DNA of 12,645 bases from Bacteroidota bacterium (GTDB taxonomy: Bacteria; Bacteroidota; Bacteroidia; Chitinophagales; Chitinophagaceae). A program made the position numbers and the translations under genes. How positions within the stretch are numbered: position 1 is the stretch's first letter; the number at the start of each line of letters is the position of its first letter. The stretch is from NCBI GenBank assembly GCA_023391315.1, contig JAEWBD010000299.1, forward strand, positions 1 to 12,645. Direction: 5' to 3'. The notes beneath the pieces were generated by a model. It was not told the DNA's origin and did no database searches. It saw only the letters and a program-made list of their open reading frames with translations. Positions 1 to 7,319 of this stretch are shown piece by piece.

Positions 1-658
1 GGCTATAAGCCAGGATAGATTTATTATTATCAATGCAATACGGCACCACATCTTTTTCAATATCGCGTTTTACCATACTGTAAGGCACCTGGTTTGAAAC
101 AAGATTAATGTACTTCCCGGCTTCCTGCATTTGTTCAACATTATAATTACAAACACCGGCATAACGAACCTTTCCCTGTTCAATCAATTTTGAAACAGCT
201 TCCATCGTTTCCTCTATAGGCGTGGTAACATCAGGCCAGTGAATCTGGTAAAGATCTATATAATCTGTGCCAAGCCTTTTCAAACTGTCTTCACATTCCT
301 TAATAATACTTTCCTTTCCGGCATATTTATAAATATCAATATCTTCCCCGCTATTGTTTTTGCTTTTAAAAGCAAACGCACCTTTCGTCTCATCCCAGCG
401 CATGCCATATTTAGTAAGTATCTGTACCTTATCACGGGGAATACCTTTAATGGCTTCGCCTGTTATTTCTTCGCTGGTGCCCTGACCGTAAACCGGCGCA
501 GTATCAATAGAGGTTACGCCCAAATCATACGCTGCTTTTATAGCTTTTACCGCTTCACTTCTTTCTGTGCCGCCCCACATCCATCCTCCCGCAGCCCAGG
601 CGCCAAAAGTTATTACAGACAGTTTAAGATCTGAGTCGCCTAAATTCCTGTATTCCAT
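1..658 (-). CDS. Aldo/keto reductase, C-terminal part beyond window edge
   Basis: NAD(P)H-dependent oxidoreductase of the aldo/keto reductase superfamily (TIM barrel, cytosolic), of the YdjG/IolS/general-stress-protein-69 type that acts on small aldehydes and ketones; the real substrate cannot be read from sequence. About 219 residues are visible, starting MEYRNLGDSDLKLS, a typical first strand. The catalytic tetrad is complete: Asp52 and Tyr57 in IDTAPVYG, Lys83 in ILTKYG, and His140 in LYQIHWPD. The later strand GKVRYAGVCNY and the substrate/cofactor region around NQVPYS are also present. The frame stays open to the left edge, so roughly the last third, including most of the NADP-binding end, lies outside the window. 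The ATG at 656-658 was chosen because homologs begin with the same MxYRxLG motif. It is separated from the upstream sucD gene by a terminator, so it is probably its own unit. The family is clear; the physiological role is unknown. Confidence 0.95.
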   Translation of the reverse strand, partial: MEYRNLGDSDLKLSVITFGAWAAGGWMWGGTERSEAVKAIKAAYDLGVTSIDTAPVYGQGTSEEITGEAIKGIPRDKVQILTKYGMRWDETKGAFAFKSKNNSGEDIDIYKYAGKESIIKECEDSLKRLGTDYIDLYQIHWPDVTTPIEETMEAVSKLIEQGKVRYAGVCNYNVEQMQEAGKYINLVSNQVPYSMVKRDIEKDVVPYCIDNNKSILAYS

Positions 659-720
659 ACTGTTTGTTTTATGAATGATAAAATACTTTTTGTTATTAGT
701 ACATGCAACAACCTATTATT

Positions 721-728
721 CAAAATTA
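721..728 (-). promoter_or_regulatory. Candidate -7 promoter element for the aldo/keto reductase
   Basis: On the minus strand this reads TAATTTTG, an exact match to the Bacteroidota -7 consensus TAnnTTTG, about 62 bases before the reductase start codon and just downstream of the sucD terminator. No convincing TTG (-33) element lies at the usual 19-21 base spacing, so the call rests on one element and on position. Confidence 0.35.
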
Positions 729-770
729 TGCTATTGGCAAAAACACCCGTATTAAATAACAGGACTATAA

Positions 771-811
771 ATAAAAAAGCTGAATGATAAGCAGGGCCTA
801 CAATTCAGCTT
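771..811 (-). terminator. Rho-independent terminator of sucD
   Basis: A perfect 9-bp inverted repeat (AAGCTGAAT at 777-785, ATTCAGCTT at 803-811) with a 17-base loop. Read in the direction of sucD, the stem is followed at once by TTTTTTAT (771-778), a U-tract. It lies about 20 bases after the sucD stop codon. The plus-strand side lacks a T-run close to the stem, so it acts in one direction. Confidence 0.75.
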
Positions 812-832
812 GTCAAAAAAATATAGCAATAA

Positions 833-1702
833 TTACTTCAATACTTCAGCCATTGTTTTACCAATATCAGCAGGGCTGGCCACCACGTGCACGCCGCATT
901 CGCTTAATATTTTCATTTTAGCAGCAGCCGTATCTTCAGCGCCGCCAATGATAGCGCCCGCATGGCCCATTCTGCGGCCCGGAGGTGCTGTTTGACCTGC
1001 AATAAAACCAACAACTGGTTTGGTACCATTATCTTTTATCCAGCGTGCAGCTTCAGCTTCCATGCCACCGCCAATTTCACCAATCATAATAATGCCATCT
1101 GTTTCATCATCATTCATAAATAATTCAACAGCTTCTTTAGTAGTAGTGCCAATGATAGGATCGCCGCCAATACCAATAGCCGTGCTTATGCCAAGGCCGG
1201 CTTTTACAACCTGGTCGGCAGCTTCGTAGGTTAATGTACCCGATTTGGAAACAATACCAATGCGTCCTTTCTTAAAAATAAAACCGGGCATGATGCCTAC
1301 TTTAGCTTCATCAGCAGTGATCACACCCGGGCAATTGGGGCCAATAAGCCTTGACGGTTTTCCCTGCAGGTAATTTTTTACTTTAACCATATCCTGCACA
1401 GGAATACCTTCTGTTATGCAAACAATCAGTTCAATGCCGGCCTCAGCGCTTTCCATAATGGCGTCGGCTGCAAAAGCAGGCGGAACGAATATAATGCTCA
1501 CGTTAGCGCCGGTAGCTTTTACTGCATCGGCAACGGTATTAAAAACGGGCTTATCTAAATGCGTGCTGCCACCTTTTCCCGGTGTAACACCACCAACAAC
1601 CTGGGTTCCATATTCAATCATCTGGCTGGCATGAAAACTGCCTTCCGTACCGGTGAAACCTTGTACAATTACTTTTGAATTCTTATTCAGTAATACGCTC
1701 AT
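833..1702 (-). CDS. sucD: Succinyl-CoA synthetase (ADP-forming) alpha subunit
   Basis: TCA-cycle enzyme subunit that interconverts succinyl-CoA and succinate with substrate-level phosphorylation; it works as a complex with SucC in the cytosol. The 289 residues match the full family length. The N-terminal CoA-binding Rossmann domain shows VQGFTGTEGSFHASQ and GGVTPGKGG (about residues 13-45). The GPNCPG motif is mid-protein. The phosphorylated histidine is His247 in RMGHAGAIIGG, equivalent to the E. coli active-site histidine. The start MSVLLNKNSK is the usual one, with the ATG at 1700-1702. No Shine-Dalgarno sequence precedes it, as is normal in Bacteroidota. The partner sucC is not adjacent in this window; unlinked sucC and sucD are familiar in this phylum. 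A terminator follows at 771-811, so it is probably a single-gene transcript. Confidence 0.97.
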   Translation of the reverse strand: MSVLLNKNSKVIVQGFTGTEGSFHASQMIEYGTQVVGGVTPGKGGSTHLDKPVFNTVADAVKATGANVSIIFVPPAFAADAIMESAEAGIELIVCITEGIPVQDMVKVKNYLQGKPSRLIGPNCPGVITADEAKVGIMPGFIFKKGRIGIVSKSGTLTYEAADQVVKAGLGISTAIGIGGDPIIGTTTKEAVELFMNDDETDGIIMIGEIGGGMEAEAARWIKDNGTKPVVGFIAGQTAPPGRRMGHAGAIIGGAEDTAAAKMKILSECGVHVVASPADIGKTMAEVLK

Positions 1703-1719
1703 GTGTAGTTTATTAAAGT

Positions 1720-1752
1720 CCGCAAAAATAATAGTTAGTTTTTAGTTTGCGG
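1720..1752 (-). promoter_or_regulatory. Candidate sucD promoter inside an inverted repeat
   Basis: On the minus strand, positions 1730-1723 read TATTTTTG, an exact TAnnTTTG -7 element 20 bases before the sucD start codon, which would give a very short leader. The element overlaps one arm of a perfect 7-bp inverted repeat, CCGCAAA (1720-1726) and TTTGCGG (1746-1752), separated by 19 bases. That geometry would suit an operator, but no regulator can be named, and no clear -33 TTG element is visible. Confidence 0.35.
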
Positions 1753-1930
1753 ATGAAGATAATAAAATGATTGAATTTCGTGAATCGTAAAACATCAAAC
1801 GTAATGGCTTTGAAATTTATTATTATTGTTGACAGTCTTATTATTCACCTTTTGTTGTTCGATCTGATTTCGCTTACATTTAAAATCTTTATGAACTTGT
1901 ATTCACGTTTCACCAATACCGCTTCCCACA

Positions 1931-3097
1931 TCATTCATCCAGCTTATCCATTTGCAACTTGCCATTAAAGATGGATTCCATTTCTTTCGCCTGGTAAATG
2001 TTCCTGTTTTCCTTATTACCCAAAACAATAATGGTAGCTGTATCCTGCACCAATCTTATAAACGATGTATTTGTACCATGCCATTTACCATTATGATAAA
2101 TAACCGTGTCTTTATTTTTAATAAATAAGCGCCAGGCTAAACCATAATTATGCATAGACCGCACTTCATTGCTTAATGGTGTAAAGGCCATATCCAGCGT
2201 TGACCTTTTTAAATAAGTATGCTGGTATAAAGATTTGTCCCAGGCAAGCAAATCCCGCACTGTACTATATACATTCTTATCACCGTAAGTGCAATCGTAT
2301 TGATCCATCGGAAATCCTCTTGAAACAGACCAGGTAGGATTATAATTAGCCGTATCTTTTATGGAAAAGATATACGTATCATGCATACCCAGCGGTTCAA
2401 ACAAAGTTTTCTTCATGTAATCAGGAAACTTTTGCCCCGTTATTTTTTCCACTATTAAAGCCAGCAAAACAAAGTTGGTATTGCAGTATTGAAACCTTCT
2501 GTCAGGCAAATTCTGAATACGCGGTTTATGCACAATCATTGCATGCAGCACATCTTCATTCGTCATTTCTTTATGCTTGTCCCAGATGCTATCCATAAAA
2601 TATAAATAATTGGGCAAGCCGCTGCGATGACTTAATAAATTTCTTATAGTAATGCCTTTATATGGCAGTTGCGGAAAATATTTTTGCAGGGTATCTTCCA
2701 GGGATAGTTTTCCATTTTCCCACAACTTCAAAACAGCCATACCTGTAAATGTTTTTGAAGTGGAAGCAATATGAAAAGGCGTATGCGGGGTAACAGAATC
2801 TTTCGTAATAAAATTTCCGTAACCCCGATATTGCTCAAACAAAACCTGCCCGTTCTTGGCAACAAGTATGGCGCCGTTAAAACCCGTTCTTACCAGTCTC
2901 TTTTGATAAAATTCATCAATGGCATTGGTATATGCCGCAGCCTTTGCGGCACTTAAACCTGTAAACTTAAAATCTTTTGTAAGGCCAGTGGTATCCTTTT
3001 TGCCAGCATTGCTTTTGGCAGTGCCCGATGAACATCTTATAAAAACAAAACAAAAAACTAAAACAAAAAAAAGGGCTAAAATTCGTGTATGCTGCAT
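1931..3097 (-). CDS. Beta-lactamase family serine hydrolase, exported
   Basis: Serine hydrolase of the class C beta-lactamase/D-Ala-D-Ala carboxypeptidase/esterase family (Pfam Beta-lactamase). All three active-site motifs are present: S-x-x-K as Ser112-Thr-Ser-Lys115, Y-x-N as Tyr204-Cys-Asn206, and H-x-G as His335-Asn-Gly337. The family motif LLSHRSGLPNY lies at 154-164. The N-terminus (1-24) is strongly hydrophobic and ends in IRCSS, so it is exported. Cys22 could be a lipoprotein acylation site, but the Arg at -1 is atypical, so plain secretion or membrane anchoring is also possible. At 388 residues it has a normal single-domain length. Lack of an AmpC-like KTG triad and the H-x-G motif instead favour an esterase or peptidase role over true antibiotic resistance. 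It diverges from the GlmU-like gene, with about 100 bases between start codons. Substrate unknown. Confidence 0.92.
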   Translation of the reverse strand: MQHTRILALFFVLVFCFVFIRCSSGTAKSNAGKKDTTGLTKDFKFTGLSAAKAAAYTNAIDEFYQKRLVRTGFNGAILVAKNGQVLFEQYRGYGNFITKDSVTPHTPFHIASTSKTFTGMAVLKLWENGKLSLEDTLQKYFPQLPYKGITIRNLLSHRSGLPNYLYFMDSIWDKHKEMTNEDVLHAMIVHKPRIQNLPDRRFQYCNTNFVLLALIVEKITGQKFPDYMKKTLFEPLGMHDTYIFSIKDTANYNPTWSVSRGFPMDQYDCTYGDKNVYSTVRDLLAWDKSLYQHTYLKRSTLDMAFTPLSNEVRSMHNYGLAWRLFIKNKDTVIYHNGKWHGTNTSFIRLVQDTATIIVLGNKENRNIYQAKEMESIFNGKLQMDKLDE

Positions 3098-3184
3098 GAA
3101 TCGGCTACTTTATTGTAATACTTTGTTCGCGGTAAATGTAATGCGATAGTGTATAAAATTTCATTTCATTTTTTTTTACAACAA

Positions 3185-3192
3185 TATCTTTA
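3185..3192 (+). promoter_or_regulatory. Candidate -7 element for the GlmU-like gene
   Basis: TATCTTTA resembles the Bacteroidota -7 element TAnnTTTG with one mismatch at the last base. It ends only five bases before the ATG at 3198, which would give a leaderless or nearly leaderless transcript. A long T-tract lies just upstream (about 3170-3178). There is no clear -33 element, so this is tentative. Confidence 0.3.
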
Positions 3193-3197
3193 CACTT

Positions 3198-4364
3198 ATG
3201 GTAATTATTTTATTTGACACAAATGCAAAGCAAAATTTATACCCACTTACACAAACAAAAGCTATAGCTGATATACGCTATGGTATTTTTTCCATTAAAG
3301 AACGCTGGGAAACCATAAGTGGTTTGCCGGTTTTTATACAGGCGGAAAATTATCTCGCAGGCTTATACGAAGCTCCGCCTGATGATGAATATTTATATAT
3401 AGATGCTTCGCTGAAAGATGAAGATAATTTACGTTCACAAATTCTCTCCCTTCAACCTGATGAAGCTTTAAAGGATGCTAACGGCATCATTGCATGCAGA
3501 GCAAATTCTTTAATTGACAATCATATTTTCAATAAGCCCGAAAAACATTTCACCAGTTTCAGAAAAGCTGAAAATATTATACGGCTGCAATATCCATGGC
3601 AGTTATTTTTATGGAATGATGAGCAACTGCGTAAAGATTTTTTATTGCTCTTCGCCAGGAGCATGAGCCAGCCTTTGCCTGAAACCATTAAAACAAGCCA
3701 GCCTGAAAATATTATTATTGAAGAAGGCGCTGTGGTTGAACACTGCATTATTAATGCTTCAACAGGCCCGGTTTATATTGGAAAAAATGCAACCATTATG
3801 GAAGGCGCCATGTTACGCGGTCCGATTGCTATTTGTGAATGCGCAACTGTAAAAATGGGTGCAAAAATTTATGGAGCTACAACTATTGGCCCTTACTGCG
3901 TTGCAGGCGGCGAAGTAAAGAACAGCATACTGCAATCGCACAGCAATAAAGCACACGATGGCTACCTGGGCGATTCTGTTATCGGCAGCTGGTGCAACCT
4001 TGGCGCCGGCACCAGCAACAGCAACATTAAAAATACAGCAGGGCTTGTGAACATATTTCATGAAGCTTATGGTGTGAATGTAAATGCCGGCAGAAAGTTC
4101 GGTGTAGTTATGGGCGACTATTCGCGCACAGCTATTAATACAGCGCTCAATACAGGTACAATCATTGGCACCTGCTGCAATGTTTTTGGAGAAGGATTGA
4201 TACCAAGAATTGTTGAAGACTTTACATGGGGCACACAGCAATCATCCAATTATAAATTTGAGAAAGCCGTTGAGCATATCAATAACTGGAAAGAATTAAA
4301 AGGCGAAAAATTATCTTCTGCCGAAATATCTGTGCTAAAGTATATTTTTGACCGCCGTTTTTAA
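3198..4364 (+). CDS. GlmU-type UDP-GlcNAc diphosphorylase / glucosamine-1-phosphate N-acetyltransferase
   Basis: Probable bifunctional enzyme making UDP-N-acetylglucosamine for peptidoglycan and lipopolysaccharide, of the alternative GlmU family typical of Bacteroidota. The N-terminal half (about 1-165) carries the family signature LYPLTQTKAIADIRYGIFSI (14-33) followed by KERWE (34-38), in place of the classical GlmU nucleotide-binding loop. The C-terminal half (about 170-345) is a left-handed beta-helix with hexapeptide repeats: IIIEEGAVVEHCII, VYIGKNATIMEGAML, VKMGAKIYGATTIG. The segment KAHDGYLGDSVIGSWCNLGAGT (251-272, quoted in two parts: KAHDGYLGDS and VIGSWCNLGAGT) matches the GlmU acetyltransferase active site, with His253 as the likely catalytic base. 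The 388-residue length suits this family and is shorter than E. coli GlmU. The start at MVIILFDT places the first beta strand normally. It heads a plus-strand group with tpiA and a flippase. The fold is certain; true bifunctionality is inferred from the family. Confidence 0.88.
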   Translation: MVIILFDTNAKQNLYPLTQTKAIADIRYGIFSIKERWETISGLPVFIQAENYLAGLYEAPPDDEYLYIDASLKDEDNLRSQILSLQPDEALKDANGIIACRANSLIDNHIFNKPEKHFTSFRKAENIIRLQYPWQLFLWNDEQLRKDFLLLFARSMSQPLPETIKTSQPENIIIEEGAVVEHCIINASTGPVYIGKNATIMEGAMLRGPIAICECATVKMGAKIYGATTIGPYCVAGGEVKNSILQSHSNKAHDGYLGDSVIGSWCNLGAGTSNSNIKNTAGLVNIFHEAYGVNVNAGRKFGVVMGDYSRTAINTALNTGTIIGTCCNVFGEGLIPRIVEDFTWGTQQSSNYKFEKAVEHINNWKELKGEKLSSAEISVLKYIFDRRF

Positions 4365-4407
4365 ATGAATGAGCAAGCGTTATATCTGTTCGGGCAGAGT
4401 AAAGAGT

Positions 4408-4446
4408 GCAGGAAAAGAATGCAATCCTGCTATCGCTTTTTCCTTT
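4408..4446 (+). terminator. Possible terminator after the GlmU-like gene
   Basis: A 6-bp perfect stem, GCAGGA (4408-4413) with TCCTGC (4425-4430), with an 11-base loop, is followed by TATCGCTTTTTCCTTT. The T-run starts six bases after the stem and is interrupted, so termination would be weak. An alternative pairing of GGAAAAG with CTTTTTCC is also possible. It lies 44 bases after the stop codon. Confidence 0.4.
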
Positions 4447-4465
4447 GTGTGAAAATTTAAACGCT

Positions 4466-4515
4466 CTGCGAAGTCTCCGGACTTCGCAGGAAGTATGCGT
4501 GAAGTCTCTGACTTC
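4466..4515. repeat. Two related hairpins upstream of tpiA
   Basis: The first is a perfect 10-bp stem, CTGCGAAGTC (4466-4475) and GACTTCGCAG (4480-4489), closed by the tetraloop TCCG. Eleven bases later comes a second hairpin built on the same core: GAAGTC (4501-4506) and GACTTC (4510-4515) with loop TCT. Neither is followed by a T-run, so they are not ordinary terminators. They would lie in the tpiA leader 30 to 80 bases before its ATG if transcription reads through from the GlmU-like gene. They could be an intergenic repeat pair, mRNA-processing sites, or a transcript-stabilising structure. Confidence 0.7.
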
Positions 4516-4544
4516 TGATAATCACAAATAAATTAAACCATATA

Positions 4545-5306
4545 ATGAGAAAGCAAATTGCCGCTGCAAACTGGAAAATGAACCTTACAGTTGAAAAAGC
4601 CGAAACTTTAATAAACGATATTGTTGCCGCCAACGTGCAATTAGGACAAGATCAATTAGCCGTTTTTGCCGTGCCTGCCCCTTACCTGCAACTGGCGCAA
4701 AAAGCCATTGCCGGTAAAGAAAATTATTTTATTGCCGCACAAAATTGTTACAGTAAGAAATCGGGCGCATATACCGGCGAAGTTTCTGTTGAAATGCTGC
4801 AGTCGCTCGGCATACAATACGTAGTGCTTGGCCACTCCGAACGCCGCGAATATTTCATGGAGAGCAACCAGTTCCTGGCAGAAAAATTAAACATTGCTTT
4901 AGAATATAACATCACGCCTATCTTTTGTTGCGGCGAACCTTTAAGCATTCGGGATGCCGGCACACAAAACGAATTTGTGGCCACACAACTGGAAGAATCT
5001 TTGTTTCATTTTTCAAATGATGACATTCAAAAGATCGTTATTGCTTACGAGCCAATATGGGCAATCGGTACGGGGAAAACAGCTACCAGCGCACAGGCGC
5101 AGGAAATGCATGCGCACCTGCGTAAAGTTTTAACGGGGAAGTTTGGAAAAGAAGTGGCCGATAACATCAGCATTCTATATGGCGGCAGTGTAAAGGCAAG
5201 CAATGCCAAAGAGATTTTTTCACAGCCTGATGTTGATGGTGGTTTGGTGGGCGGCGCATCGCTTATTGCCGGTGAGTTTGTTGCCATTATACAAAGCCTG
5301 AAATAA
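4545..5306 (+). CDS. tpiA: Triosephosphate isomerase
   Basis: Glycolytic and gluconeogenic TIM-barrel enzyme that interconverts dihydroxyacetone phosphate and glyceraldehyde 3-phosphate as a cytosolic dimer. The 253 residues are full family length. All key residues are visible: Asn9 and Lys11 in AANWKMN, electrophilic His97 in VVLGHSERRE, and catalytic Glu169 in IAYEPIWAIGTGKTA, which also contains the mobile loop 6. Phosphate-binding motifs LYGGSVK (211-217) and DGGLVGGASL (231-240) follow. The start MRKQIAAANWKMN is standard, with no in-frame upstream ATG that would improve the match. The flippase gene starts ten bases after its stop, so the two are very probably co-transcribed. The leader contains two related hairpins. 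No anomalies are seen. Confidence 0.98.
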   Translation: MRKQIAAANWKMNLTVEKAETLINDIVAANVQLGQDQLAVFAVPAPYLQLAQKAIAGKENYFIAAQNCYSKKSGAYTGEVSVEMLQSLGIQYVVLGHSERREYFMESNQFLAEKLNIALEYNITPIFCCGEPLSIRDAGTQNEFVATQLEESLFHFSNDDIQKIVIAYEPIWAIGTGKTATSAQAQEMHAHLRKVLTGKFGKEVADNISILYGGSVKASNAKEIFSQPDVDGGLVGGASLIAGEFVAIIQSLK

Positions 5307-5316
5307 TATTAACCCA

Positions 5317-6630
5317 ATGGGTTTAAAAAAACTATTGACGCAGGGCATTATCTGGCGCAGCCTTTATTTTTTTTCAGTACTGCTCGTGAATATTTTTTTA
5401 TCCCGTTATTTAAGAGCCGGTGCCACAGGCAATCTCTATTTTATCTCCATTATTTTTTCTTTCATGCAGGTGGTGCTAAGCCTCGGTGGCGAATCGGGCT
5501 TAACCTATTTTGCATCGGGTAATAAAATAGAGCGTAATAAATTGCTTACCGTTGCGGCAGCATGGAGCATTGCGGCAGGCGCAATTATGTCGCTGCTTGT
5601 TTATCTCTATTTTTTAATTAGCCATTCAGCCACAGCCACAGAAATAACCTGGTATTGTTTATATGGATTTGTGTTTGTATCCGGCATGTCGCTGGCTAAC
5701 TATGGCGCAGTTATTTATTACACAAAAGAAAATTATTACCTGCCCAATATTTTATTAACGCTTGTAAACATCTTGTATGTATTCCTTATTCCCGGCAAGG
5801 AATCTATTCCGGATGAAAGCCAGGCGCAGTGGGTAACATTTTTATATTTCGCAACGTATTTTGCCGGCGGCCTGCTCGTGTTTGCATCTTATGTCATCCT
5901 GTACAGGAAAGAAGGCAGGTCTGGTTTTCCCAAAGGCGGTTTATTCAGGCAACTGCTTACTTATTCATTCACGGCGCTTGGCGCCAATGCCATTTTCTTT
6001 TTGGTATACAGGATTGATTATGTTTTTGTAAAGTACAGCCCTGTTTGCACACCTGAAGACCTGGGCAATTACATACAGGTTTCAAAGATCGGGCAACTCA
6101 TGCTTATCATTCCGCAGATGATTGCTGTGGTTGTTTTTCCCACAACGGCAAGCGGCACGGATGATAATAAACTGAACAACGCGCTGATGGTGATGTCAAG
6201 AATTTTTTCGCAGTTGTTCCTGCTGATGTTTATTGGTGTTGCCGTATTCGGCAAACAGTTTTTTACTATTGTATTTGGCGAGAGTTTTAATAAAATGCAA
6301 TTGCCGATGCTGATTTTAATCCCGGGTATTTTTTCGCTAAGCGTGGTAACTTTATTATCAGCCTATTTTGCAGGAAAGGGAAAAGTCAGGATAAACCTTT
6401 ATGCTGCTATTTGCGGTTTAATTGTAACCATTACCGGCGATTTTATTTTTGTACCGAAGTATGGAATAGTTGCCGCAGCCCTAGTAAGCACTATAAGTTA
6501 TGCAGTAAACACGGCGCTCGTTATGTGGTTCTATTACCGTGAACACCCCTTACATTTTTCGGAATTTTTTAGATGGAGAAAATCTGATTATGACTGGTTG
6601 TTTTCTATGCTGAAATTGATGAAGGATTAA
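5317..6630 (+). CDS. Polysaccharide flippase (Wzx/MOP-type membrane protein)
   Basis: Integral inner-membrane protein of the oligosaccharide flippase family (polysaccharide biosynthesis protein, MOP exporter superfamily), which moves lipid-linked sugar units across the membrane. At 437 residues it has the usual length, with many hydrophobic segments, for example about 11-29, 38-58, 77-101, 112-134, 144-159, 172-196, 214-231, 260-276, 295-312, 328-350, 360-378 and 385-407. Family-like features are the N-terminal KKLLTQGIIWRS, the repeat-start segment YSFTALGANAIFFLVYRIDY (216-235), GNYIQVSKIGQLMLIIPQ (250-267), and FGESF (320-324). The start lies ten bases after tpiA, suggesting co-transcription. 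No glycosyltransferases are nearby, so its polysaccharide substrate cannot be guessed; a role in envelope polysaccharide or O-antigen export is inferred from the family and is consistent with the nearby GlmU-like gene. Confidence 0.88.
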   Translation: MGLKKLLTQGIIWRSLYFFSVLLVNIFLSRYLRAGATGNLYFISIIFSFMQVVLSLGGESGLTYFASGNKIERNKLLTVAAAWSIAAGAIMSLLVYLYFLISHSATATEITWYCLYGFVFVSGMSLANYGAVIYYTKENYYLPNILLTLVNILYVFLIPGKESIPDESQAQWVTFLYFATYFAGGLLVFASYVILYRKEGRSGFPKGGLFRQLLTYSFTALGANAIFFLVYRIDYVFVKYSPVCTPEDLGNYIQVSKIGQLMLIIPQMIAVVVFPTTASGTDDNKLNNALMVMSRIFSQLFLLMFIGVAVFGKQFFTIVFGESFNKMQLPMLILIPGIFSLSVVTLLSAYFAGKGKVRINLYAAICGLIVTITGDFIFVPKYGIVAAALVSTISYAVNTALVMWFYYREHPLHFSEFFRWRKSDYDWLFSMLKLMKD

Positions 6631-6715
6631 ACTGTAGGGATTTATTTTGGCACATTAGTCTTACGCCGAAGAAGAACTGCGAACTCTATTTTAAAATGCG
6701 GCGGGATTGCAAACT

Positions 6716-6744
6716 TCGCCGAGGCCTGCCGGCCATTTCGGCGA
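6716..6744. repeat. GC-rich nested hairpin in intergenic DNA
   Basis: TCGCCGA (6716-6722) pairs with TCGGCGA (6738-6744), and inside it GGCC (6723-6726) pairs with GGCC (6731-6734) around the loop TGCC, leaving a three-base ATT bulge. Eleven G/C-rich base pairs stand out in a region that is otherwise AT-rich. There is no T-run, so this is not a standard terminator. A further inverted pair, TTACGCC (6661-6667) and GGCGTAA (6758-6764), brackets it asymmetrically. A repetitive extragenic palindrome or the remnant of a small non-autonomous element are possibilities. The rest of the 6631-6853 spacer shows nothing I recognise. Confidence 0.6.
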
Positions 6745-6853
6745 GCTGAGGGCGCAAGGCGTAAAGCTTTGTCTGTTTAGCATTCTTTCCCCAATGTGCC
6801 TGTTGCTTTGCATAATGTGGTGCTTCGCTGCCAGGGCATCAGCACGAACGTTA

Positions 6854-7288
6854 CTAATGGCGAAGCGAAGAATTCTGAACCCCATATAGTATTGCCGCCT
6901 TAAGAATATCCATATTTATATCTTTTAGCGTTTTGAACTTAATGCAATAGCCGGTCACACTCGCCTTGCCTATTTCTTTTCCATACACGCGGGGCAGGTA
7001 GGTTTTGTCTTCAATACCCATAACATAAACTGACATACCGACTGTGTTAGCGCACATACCAATTTGGTAAAATTCCCTGGTTTCTCCATTCGCATATTTT
7101 ATGGTGTACGATCCATAGCCCGCATTAGGATTTGAAACAGTTTTGTTTTCACTGTTTTTTCCATCTAAGAACCATAATTTACATGCCGGCATTAATTGCA
7201 GAATGATTCGGTGAAGCTCTTGCATGTCATTGCGTTTTGGCTCAGGCTGGCTGGCAATATACTTTTCGATCTGTGCTTGTACATTCAT
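6854..7288 (-). CDS. DUF1801 (YdhG-like) domain protein
   Basis: Small soluble protein of the DUF1801/YdhG-like fold, whose biochemical role is not established; some relatives are annotated as iron chaperones without strong support. The 144 residues are close to the family's usual length. Features seen are an N-terminal helix with the family-like VQAQIEKYIASQPEPKRNDM (3-22) and ELHRIILQLMP (24-34), the conserved aromatic/charged strand KLWFLDGKN (37-45), and the core segment GYGSYTIKYANGETREFYQI (58-77), then KFKTLKDINMDILKAAI near the C-terminus, also typical. The start ATG is at 7286-7288, without a ribosome-binding site. It is isolated: the flippase is convergent on one side, and a gene-poor region lies on the other, so no context clue to function. 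There are no membrane segments or signal peptide. Confidence 0.85.
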   Translation of the reverse strand: MNVQAQIEKYIASQPEPKRNDMQELHRIILQLMPACKLWFLDGKNSENKTVSNPNAGYGSYTIKYANGETREFYQIGMCANTVGMSVYVMGIEDKTYLPRVYGKEIGKASVTGYCIKFKTLKDINMDILKAAILYGVQNSSLRH

Positions 7289-7319
7289 ATAAAATTATTA
7301 GGTAGTATTTATTAAATAT

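Noticed and set aside
239..634. Plus-strand 131-codon frame
   Set aside because: It lies antisense to the aldo/keto reductase, whose catalytic tetrad is complete on the minus strand; the plus-strand product has no family features.
3813..4241. Minus-strand 142-codon frame inside the GlmU-like gene
   Set aside because: It is an antisense shadow of the hexapeptide-repeat region, Cys/Ala-rich with no motifs.
6691..6889. Overlapping frames on both strands beside the DUF1801 gene
   Set aside because: Both run through the GC-rich palindrome and overlap the end of DUF1801; symmetrical open frames on both strands are expected from palindromic GC-rich DNA.
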